Positions 1 through 7,773 of a stretch of DNA of 7,773 bases are shown piece after piece. The stretch covers positions 1-7,773 of the forward strand of contig JAITEO010000152.1 in assembly GCA_031281985.1 (NCBI GenBank), written 5' to 3'. A model generated the notes under the pieces. That model was not told the origin of the DNA, did not search any database, and worked only from the letters and a program-made list of their open reading frames with translations. Both the position numbers and the translations under genes were made by a program. The DNA comes from Zoogloeaceae bacterium. Lineage in GTDB: Bacteria; Pseudomonadota; Gammaproteobacteria; Burkholderiales; Rhodocyclaceae. Each line of letters begins with the position of its first letter. Within the stretch, counting starts at the first letter, position 1.

Positions 1-420
1 CGCGGCTTCACCGTGGTTGCGGAAGAAGTGCAGCGGCTGGCGGAACGTTCCGCCGAGGCCACCAAGCAGATTTCCGCGCTGGTGAAGACCATCCAGACCG
101 ACACCCAGGACGCGGTGTCGGCGATGGAACAATCCACGCAGGGCGTGGTGGAAGGCGCCAAGCGTTCCGACGCCGCCGGTCAGGCGCTGTCGGAAATCGG
201 CCAGGTGTCGCGCGACTTGGCGGCCCTGATCGAAAACATCTCGTCCGCCACGCAAAAGCAATCCCTGTCCGCGACCCAGATTGCGGAATTGATGCAGGAT
301 ATTCTGCGCATCACCCAGCAAACCACGGTCAGCACCAACCGCACCGCCGAGGCCGTGGATGAACTGACCGCCCTGGCTTCCGAACTGAAGGGTTCGGTCG
401 CGGGCTTCAGGGTAAATTGA
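1..420 (+). CDS. pilJ: PilJ-type methyl-accepting chemotaxis protein, C-terminal part (5' end outside window)
   Basis: This is the last 139 residues of a chemoreceptor; the reading frame is already open at base 1 and ends in TGA at 418-420. The visible start, RGFTVVAEEVQRLAERS, is the end of the conserved hairpin tip of the MCP signalling domain, where receptors contact CheW and CheA proteins. It is followed by a long heptad-like helix rich in Ala, Gln, Ser and Thr, as expected for the descending arm of the cytoplasmic coiled coil with its methylation region. The protein ends in ELKGSVAGFRVN, with no CheR/CheB-tethering pentapeptide. The wording of the tip and the ending, plus the downstream chpA-like gene, point to PilJ, the receptor of the Pil-Chp type IV pilus chemosensory system, rather than a flagellar MCP. 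The sensory and membrane parts cannot be seen. PilJ assignment is by family memory and context; MCP membership is certain. Confidence 0.9.
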   Translation, partial: RGFTVVAEEVQRLAERSAEATKQISALVKTIQTDTQDAVSAMEQSTQGVVEGAKRSDAAGQALSEIGQVSRDLAALIENISSATQKQSLSATQIAELMQDILRITQQTTVSTNRTAEAVDELTALASELKGSVAGFRVN

Positions 421-438
421 GCAACGAACTTTTCAACG

Positions 439-462
439 CCGGAAGGGAGGGTTCCCTTCCGG
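439..462 (+). terminator. Strong stem-loop after pilJ; possible terminator or attenuator
   Basis: The arms CCGGAAGGGA (439-448) and TCCCTTCCGG (453-462) are perfect 10-base reverse complements around a 4-base GGGT loop, beginning 18 bases after the pilJ stop. A G-T wobble (438/463) could add one more pair. The position fits an intrinsic terminator, but what follows is TCTGGCTT, not a T-run, so efficient Rho-independent termination is doubtful. It could instead be a partial terminator that lowers chpA expression relative to pilJ, or a 3'-end stabiliser against exonucleases. The stem itself is certain; its function is inferred. Confidence 0.5.
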
Positions 463-479
463 TCTGGCTTGCGCTCGAT

Positions 480-547
480 ACTCCGGTATTTTCCGAAGTG
501 TCCGGCCTTCGCCCCGTTCCTGAAAAGCGGGATTGAAAAACCGGAGT
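480..547 (+). promoter_or_regulatory. Possible fold hiding the chpA ribosome-binding site
   Basis: ACTCCGGT at 480-487 is the exact reverse complement of ACCGGAGT at 540-547, and the second arm contains the GGAG (543-546) that serves as the chpA ribosome-binding site. Between the arms lie two smaller stems, CGAAG/CTTCG (494-498 with 507-511) and CCCG/CGGG (513-516 with 528-531), so the leader could fold into a multibranched structure that shuts off the site. An 8-base complement in a leader of this size can also arise by chance, and no ligand-binding RNA family is recognised. No convincing sigma-70 promoter is visible in 421-558. Confidence 0.25.
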
Positions 548-550
548 GAG
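543..550 (+). promoter_or_regulatory. Ribosome-binding site of chpA
   Basis: GGAGTGAG lies with its GGAG core 12 bases, and its GAG end 8 bases, before the ATG at 559. The chpA frame is closed immediately upstream by TGA at 553-555, so ATG 559 is the first possible start in this frame, and this purine stretch is the only good site near it. Confidence 0.65.
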
Positions 551-558
551 TTTGACAA

Positions 559-3500
559 ATGAATGCAGCTGCCACGGATGTCGCAAAATTTGATGTCGGT
601 CCGTTCTCTTGGGTCAAGGGAGAGGTCAATCTTGCGCTGGAGCAGGCCGCAACGGCGCTCAAGGAGTTCCAGGCGCAACAGGACATCACCCAGATCAAAT
701 TCGCGCGCACCTATCTGCAACAGGTGTATGGCGCGCTGACGATCGTGGGGCTGGACGGCGTCACCCAGTTCGTCGATATGTTGGGGGCGCTGTTTGCCGC
801 GCTGGAAAATGGCGAACAAAAACCGGACGTCGTGCTGCCCGTGGCGGAAAAGGGGTTCGACGCCCTGCAACAATACCTGGACGACCTGATGGCGGGCGAG
901 CCGAATCAGCCCTTGCGTCTCTTGCCGGTCTATCGGGAAATCGTCGGCGCTCTGGGCAAGACGCCCAATCCGGTCGATCTGTTTTTCCCCGATTTGCGTC
1001 TGCGTCCGCCCAAGCGCGCGCGCCAGCCCGTGACGGGAAACCGCGCCCGGCTGATTCACGAGGAGCGCGCCCATTTCCAGAAAGGGCTGCTGGCTTGGCT
1101 GCGTCAGGCGGAAGGCAGCAAGGAAAGCCAGGCGGGATTGGAGCAGATGCGCAAGGCGCTGCAACGCATCGAATCCATACAGGGATCGCCTTCGGCGCGC
1201 GCCTTCTGGTGGGCGGCGCTGGGGCTGATGACCGCGCTGACGCACGGAGCGGGCAGCAAGGTCGGCGACGCGCGTTCCCTGTGCGCCCGCATCGATCAGC
1301 AGATTCGCCGTCTGCAACAGGGGCAGCCCGGCATTGCCGAGCGGCTGTGGCGTGATTGCCTGTATTTCGTCGCCTGTAGTCCGGCCAAGCTGGATCCTTT
1401 ATTGGCGGAGATACAGAGCGCCTATCACCTGCACGCCCTGCTGCCGGCGCGCGCGCGCGCCGTTACCAGCGCCCAGGAAACCCGGCTGCGCCGCTTGAAG
1501 GAAACCATTGCGGCGGCGGAAGAACAGTGGAACCGCTTCTGCGCGGGCAGCGCGGCGTCGCTTTCCACCTTCGTGGAGCAAGCGAAGAGCGCGGCGCAAC
1601 ACGCGGTGGAACTGGATGAAAACCTGAAAACCCTGGTGACGGCGCTGGCGGCGGTAGCCAACTGGCTGGCGCAGGATCCGGCGCGCCAGTCGGAAAACAT
1701 CGCCATGGAAGTCGCCACGGCCCTGTTGCTGGTGCAGAGCGCGTTGGGCAATTACAACCATCTGGGCGCGGATTTCGGGCATCAGGCGCAGTTGATGATA
1801 TCGCGGCTGAAAGCCTGCGTGACCGGGCAGCCGCTGACGGACGACGCGCCGCTGTTGGATGAAATGTCGCGCCGCGCGCAGGAAAAAATCCTCATGGCGC
1901 AGGTTGCGCGGGAAATCCTGAACAATCTGGCGCAGGTCGAGCAGGTGCTGGACGCCCATTTCCGCAATCCCGTCAAGCCGCTGGACACTTCCCATGTGGA
2001 AGAACCCTTGAACCAGATTGCCGGCGCGTTGACCATACTGGGACAGAGTGACGCGGTAGCCTGGCTGAAGGCCAGCGAACAGAAAATCATGGGCTTTGCC
2101 AAGTCCGAGACGATGGCCAATCCGGCGGATTTCGAGCTGGTCGCCAACCAGCTTTCCGTGTTGACCCTGTTCGTGGATGCCCTGCAAAACGGCAAGCTGG
2201 ATTTCCGGGAATACTTGAAGCAGTTCCAGCCGAAAACGGAGACGGAAGAAGAAGAGGAAGAAGAGGAAGTCGCCGCCGACAGCATCGAGAGCCAATTGGA
2301 GCGCCTGAAGGCGGAAACCCGGCAGTTGCTGGCGGACATCAAGGCGCGTCCGCACGACGAAGGCTTGCGCGCGGCCTTGCAGGAGCGGCTCGAAAACCTG
2401 CAAAAAGACGCCGATCTGGTGGCCGATCAGGGCTTGCTGGCGCAGGCGAAGGAAGCCTTGGCCGCCTTGAGCCAGCATCAGGACAAGAGCGCGCAGATCA
2501 AGGCGGTAACGGAAGTGCTCGAACCCATGCGCGGCGCGGCGTCCGCCGCCGCGCCTTCCGCGGAGACGCTGCAACTGGCGCAGGCCGGCGCCGAGGAACT
2601 GGATGCCGAATTGCTCGCCATCTTCCTGGAAGAGGCGCAAGGCGTGCTGGAGAGCATGGCGGAAAGCTTGGCCATGCTGCGCCAGCATCCGCACGACATC
2701 GAAACCCTGACCACCATCCGGCGCGGCGTGCATACCCTGAAGGGCAGCGGACGCATGGTGGGGTTGAAGGACCTGGGCGAAACCGCCTGGGCGGTGGAAC
2801 AGACGCTGAATTTCTGGTTGCGTCAGGAAGCGCTGGCAACGCCGGAACTGCTGGAATTGATCGATCTGACGCACAGCATTTTCGATGACTGGGTGCGCGC
2901 GTTGGCGGCGGGCGAAACGAGGAGGCCCGACGCCAGCGAACTGGTGGCGCTGGCCGAAACTCTGCGCGGCGAAAGACCCGCGGTCGCGCCGGAAGCGGCG
3001 GCATCCCCCGCCCACGTTGCCGCTCCGCCGCCCGCCGAAGCGAAGCCGGAACCCGCGCCCGCCTTGGCGCCGGAACCCATGCCCGATCCGCTGGAAGTCT
3101 TGATGGGCATGGATCTGGATATGAATCTGGATACCCTGCCCGAACCGGAGCCGGAACCCGTTCCCGAACCGGAACCCGAACCGGAGCCTGAGCCGGAGCC
3201 GGGACGGCGGCCTGCCATTTCGCCGCAACTCTACGAGATTTTCCGGGACGAGGCCTGTGGCTATCTCGCCACCTTGCAGGAATTCCTGGGCGATCTTGCC
3301 CAGACGCCCGAGATGGAAACCGCCTCCGAAGTCAGCCGCGCCGCGCATACCCTGGCGGGGATTGCGGGCACGGTGGGCATCATCTCGATCAACAAGCTGG
3401 CGCATGAACTGGAAATGTCGCTCCTGCGGCGCGACGAGTCCACGCAGCCCGCCGCGCCGGAAGCGATGGAAGTGCTGTGCCAGACCGTGAATCGGCTCGT

Positions 3501-6500
3501 GGAAATGCAGGCAACGCTGGCGGCGGGCGACATGCCGGATGAGCAGCCAGCGCTCATCGCCGCGCTGGCGCGACTCTATCCCACGCCGGAAGCGCCGCTC
3601 GACGAAGCGGAAGCCGAGGACGAGGCCGAGGCTTTTGTACCTGCGCCAACCCCCGCGCCGACGCCGACGCCAACCCCTGCGCCTGTGGCCGCGCCTGCGC
3701 CCGCTCCCGCGCCGGTCGCGCCGGTGGAGGCGGCGGCGGTGGAAGAAGACCGTCCCGATGACGAATTGCTGGAAGTCTTCCTGGACGAAGCCCAGGATCT
3801 GGTTTCCGGGTTCTATCCCCAGATTGCCGCCTGGCGCGCGGACAAGGCCGGGCGCGACGCTTCCAATTCGCTGGCGCGCATCCTGCACACCTTCAAGGGC
3901 AGTTCGCGCATGGCGGGCGCCATGAATCTGGGCGATGCCACCCACCGTCTGGAAGATCGGGTGCGCGCGCTGGAAAAGAGCGCCGAGGTGCGCGAGGAGG
4001 ATCTGGACTACATCGAAGCCGCCTGCGACGTGCTGGCGCAAACGGTGGAAGCCTATCGCGCCGGTGATTTCCGCCCGCCTGTCCTGCCGGAAGTCCCGGT
4101 TGCCGCGCCTGCCGCACCCGCGCCCGCCGAACCGGTCATCGAGCCTCCTGTCGCCGAATTTGCCGCCGAACCCACAGCCGAAGCGCAGATGCCGTGGGAG
4201 CAGGCGGAGGAGGAGGTCGTCGAACCCGCAGAAGCAGCGCCGATCGATCTTGCCGAAGATACGGCGGGCATCGTGGTGGAAGAAGCGGATGAGGCGGTAG
4301 CCGCTGGCATCAAGGCGGTGTTCGCGCCGGACGAAATCCCCGAGACGGACGCGCGTCTGGCGGACGCCCTGGAGCATCTTTCTTTCGATCTGCCAGAGGG
4401 CGCTTTGCCGTCCGCGGCTCCCGGTGAAGCGCCCCAGCAGCAAGTGGCGGCAACGGAGGAAGAAAAGCCCGAAAGCATTCCGGCGCCAACGAGCGAAGCG
4501 CCGCCCCTGCTGCGCGACGAACTGGATGAGCAGTTGCTGCCGATTTTCCTGGAAGAGGCCGCGGAACTGATCGACGGCATTGCCGTGCAAATCACCGCCT
4601 GGAAAAAGAACCGGAGCGGCACGGCCGCGCCGCAGTCGCTGGCGCGCTTGCTGCACACCTTCAAGGGCGGCGCGCGAATGGCGGGCGCGATGAACCTGGG
4701 CGAATTGACGCACGCCGTCGAACACCGGGTGAGCGAGCTTTCCGTGGAAGGACACATCAACGAAGCGGATATCGATGAAATCGCCTCGGCTTGCGATACC
4801 CTGGCGCAGACCATAGAACGCTATCGTTCCGGCAACTTCCAGCCGCACGCGCCGGAGGCCGCCACGGCCGCGCCAGCGGCGGCGAAGACCGTTGCCGGCG
4901 AGGGCAAGGAAACCCCGGCGGCAACGCCCGCCGCGCCCGCCGCGAAGAAGACCGCAACCATCACGCCCGCCCATGCCGCGCCGGAAGCGGATGCGGGACG
5001 CGCCATGCTGCGGGTGCGCGCCGACCTGATCAATACCCTGGTCAATGAAGCGGGCGAGCTTTCCATCGCCCGCGCCCGCATCGAGGGCGAAATGCGGGAA
5101 ATCAAGAGTTCCCTGCTGGATTTGACCGAAAACGTCATCCGCCTGCGCCGCCAGTTGCGGGAAATCGAAATCCAGGCGGAAACCCAGATCCAGGCCGACA
5201 CCAAGCGCGACGCCAAGAGCGAATTCGATCCGCTGGAACTCGACCGCGTCACCCGCTTCCAGGAACTGACGCGCATGATGGCCGAGTCGGTCAATGACGT
5301 GAGCACGGTGCAGCAGAATCTTCTGAAGAGCCTGGACGACGCCAACGCGGCCATCATCGCCCAGAGCCGCCTGAACCGCAGTCTGCAACAATCCCTGATG
5401 AGCGTGCGCATGGTGCCGTTCTCCAGTCAGAGCGAGCGGCTCTATCGCTTGGTGCGCCAGACTTCCAAGGAACTGGGCAAGCGCGCCAGCCTGGATATCC
5501 GGGGCAGCCAGGTGGAAATGGACCGTTCCGTGCTGGAAAAGGTGCTCTCTCCCTTGGAGCACATGCTGCGCAATGCCGTGGCGCATGGCCTGGAGGGACG
5601 CGAAGCGCGCCTGGCCGCGGGCAAGCCGGAAGTCGGCGAAATCGTATTGACGCTTTCGCAGGAAGGTAACGAAATCATCCTTTCCCTTTCCGACGACGGG
5701 GCGGGGCTGGATATCGCCCGCATCCGCGCCAAGGCGGAAAGCGCCGGGCTGGTTGCGCCGGGACAGGTCGTGGAAGATCAGCAGTTGATCAACTTCATCT
5801 TCGCTTCCGGCTTCACCACTGCCGCCAGCGTCTCCCAGATTGCCGGGCGCGGCGTGGGCATGGACGTGGTGAAGACCGAAGTCAGCGCGCTGGGCGGACG
5901 TATCGAAATCAAGACCGAGCGCGGTCACGGCACCACGTTCCGCCTGTACCTGCCGCTTACGCTGGCGGTCACCCAGGTGGTGCTGATTCAGGCGGGCGGC
6001 AAGCTGTTCGCGGTTCCTTCCACCATGATCGAACAGGTGATGGAAGTGCAGGAGCGCGTCATCAACGACATGCGCGACAAAGGCGAGGTCGCCTGGCAGG
6101 GCAAGCACTATCCCTTCCATTATCTGCCCCGCTTGCTGAACGACATGCAAAGCCAGCCAGAGCAGCGGCGGCTTTACTGGGTGATGTTGCTGCGTTCCGG
6201 CTCGCAGCGGGTCAGCGTGATGATTGACGAGATGTTCGGCAACCAGGAAATCGTGGTGAAGAATGTCGGCCCGCAAATGGCGCGCGTGGTCGGTATCGCG
6301 GGCGCGACGGTGTTGGGTGATGGCCGGGTGGTGCTGATCCTCAATCCGGTGGCGCTGGCCAACCGCATGGCGCTCTCCGTTTCCGCGCAGGACGTGATGC
6401 AGGCGCAGGCGCAGCAACAGGCCGTGGCGGCGGCAGTCGTCGAGGAAGAGACGGTCATCCAGCACCAGCCGACGATCATGGTGGTCGACGATTCGCTGAC

Positions 6501-6831
6501 GGTGCGCAAGATCACCAGCCGCCTGCTCACGCGCGAAGGCTACCAGGTGGCGCTGGCCAAGGACGGCGTCGACGCGCTGGAACAACTGGTCGAACTCGTG
6601 CCGGACGTCATCCTTTCGGACATCGAGATGCCGCGCATGGACGGCTTCGATCTCGTGCGCAACATTCGCGCCGATCATCGTCTGGACAAGGTTCCGGTGA
6701 TCATGATCACTTCGCGCACCGCCGACAAGCACCGCTCCCTGGCGATGGACATCGGCGCCAATCACTATCTGGGCAAGCCATACGACGAAGCCGAATTGCT
6801 GCGTCTTTTGGCCGGATATACCAGCGCGCAA

Positions 6832-6834
<3 letters not shown>
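559..6834 (+). CDS. chpA: ChpA/PilL-type hybrid sensor histidine kinase of the type IV pilus chemosensory system (multi-Hpt CheA with receiver)
   Basis: A 2091-residue soluble CheA-like kinase, called ChpA in Pseudomonas (about 2470 residues) and PilL in other species. In known systems it takes signals from PilJ through CheW-like adaptors and phosphorylates PilG/PilH to control twitching motility. Residues 1-560 are helical and resemble the family's degenerate phosphotransfer region. Four Hpt domains follow: 682-786 (HTLKG, H725), 887-994 (HTLAG, H930, lysine replaced), 1067-1174 (HTFKG, H1110) and 1323-1430 (HTFKG, H1366). Linkers carry eight Glu (563-570), a Pro-Glu repeat (861-881) and Pro/Ala/Thr runs (1027-1055). 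The kinase core has a dimerisation helix pair from M1483, then an ATPase with N-box HMLRNAVAHG (N1672, H1676), DDGAGLD (1712-1718), FASGFTT, GRGVGMD (1763-1769) and GHGTTF (1789-1794). A CheW domain spans about 1801-1938. The receiver (about 1972-2088) keeps D1977, D1978, D2021, T2051 and K2073. All catalytic motifs look intact. There is no signal peptide or membrane segment, so it should be cytoplasmic and receptor-bound. Confidence 0.95.
1445..1462 (+). repeat. 18-base GC-alternating palindrome inside chpA
   Basis: An alternating GC run flanked to form a perfect self-complementary 18-base sequence (CGG followed by CGCG units, ending GCCG). It encodes the Ala-Arg alternation around residues 297-301 of ChpA. 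Such tracts can slip in replication or adopt left-handed DNA, but here the simplest reading is GC-rich Ala/Arg codons; no regulatory role is evident. Confidence 0.5.
3139..3201 (+). repeat. Pro-Glu low-complexity repeat in chpA linker
   Basis: Twenty-one codons (residues 861-881) alternate almost strictly proline and glutamate, interrupted once by Val. They lie in the roughly 100-residue linker between the Hpt domains carrying H725 and H930. The codons vary between CCG/CCC/CCT and GAA/GAG, so the DNA is not a perfect repeat and will slip less than a uniform one. A Pro-Glu chain is expected to be stiff, extended and negatively charged, holding neighbouring domains apart. Confidence 0.8.
3757..4080 (+). 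repeat. Duplicated Hpt module, copy A (H1110)
   Basis: Residues 1067-1174 of ChpA form one of two closely related 108-residue Hpt modules; the partner is at 4525-4848. Hand alignment needs no gaps and gives about half identical residues, highest around the phosphorylation helix (HTFKG..RMAGAMNLG in both) and at the end (LAQT.E.YR.G.F.P). The other two Hpt domains of the protein are much less similar to either copy, which suggests a module duplication within the ancestral gene. Confidence 0.75.
4525..4848 (+). repeat. Duplicated Hpt module, copy B (H1366)
   Basis: Residues 1323-1430 of ChpA, the counterpart of the module at 3757-4080 and of exactly the same length. This copy lies nearest the kinase core, about 50 linker residues before the dimerisation helices, so it is the best-placed Hpt for phosphorylation by the ATPase domain; that is inference from order alone. 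It keeps the histidine, lysine and glycine of the HTFKG motif. Confidence 0.75.
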
Positions 6835-7758
<924 letters not shown>

Positions 7759-7773
7759 GTGTGGGCGTCAAAA

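Noticed and set aside
465..482. TGGCTTGC and GATACT considered as sigma-54 or sigma-70 promoter parts for chpA
   Set aside because: The GG-to-GC spacing required for sigma-54 is not met, and there is no -35 match at the right distance upstream of GATACT.
552..557. TTGACA, identical to the sigma-70 -35 consensus, just before the chpA ATG
   Set aside because: No -10-like hexamer lies at 16-18 bases downstream (the position holds CGGATG), and a start there would fall inside chpA.
433..1317. 294-codon minus-strand frame opposite the start of chpA
   Set aside because: Same register and cause as the larger antisense frame; low-complexity, unrecognised product, and a TTG start.
609..1355. 248-codon plus-strand frame overlapping chpA
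   Set aside because: Off-frame shadow of chpA, dominated by Gly, Arg and Ala from GC-rich codons, with no ribosome-binding site or domain.
2823..3218. Minus-strand frame with a Gly-Ser repeat protein
   Set aside because: The Gly-Ser alternation is simply the reverse-strand reading of the Pro-Glu repeat of chpA.

Overview
The window is a GC-rich, gene-dense, all-plus-strand stretch. It most likely comes from a betaproteobacterium or a related proteobacterium with type IV pili. That placement is inferred from protein families and gene order (pilJ, then a pilL/chpA-type giant kinase, then argB), not from a marker gene. The three genes fill the window apart from a 138-base gap, a 27-base gap and 15 bases at the right edge. 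Strand-symmetric codon bias leaves long antisense open frames, which are shadows.

Left edge (1-420): the C-terminal 139 residues of a PilJ-type methyl-accepting chemotaxis protein, cut off by the window start. Next comes a gap (421-558) holding a strong perfect hairpin just behind the pilJ stop. A second long-range complement covers the ribosome-binding site of the next gene.

Centre (559-6834): one very large gene for a 2091-residue ChpA/PilL hybrid sensor kinase. It carries N-terminal degenerate Hpt-like helices, four recognisable Hpt domains (H725, H930, H1110, H1366) joined by acidic and proline-rich linkers, a CheA-type dimerisation/ATPase/CheW core and a C-terminal receiver with phosphoacceptor D2021. 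PilJ would sense surface contact or other signals at the pilus pole, and ChpA would relay phosphate to response regulators (PilG/PilH in known systems) that control pilus extension and retraction. The CheR-like (pilK) and CheB-like (chpB) genes that flank chpA in Pseudomonas are not here.

Right side (6862-7758): argB, N-acetylglutamate kinase of arginine synthesis. It has the N-terminal helix typical of arginine-inhibited enzymes and sits 27 bases behind chpA, so it may share a transcript.

I see no mobile element, CRISPR array, RNA gene or clearly new system. The points most worth checking are the hairpin and RBS-pairing structure ahead of chpA, the HTLAG variant Hpt site, the recently related pair of Hpt modules, and the small overlapping reading frame and direct repeat at the chpA/argB junction.
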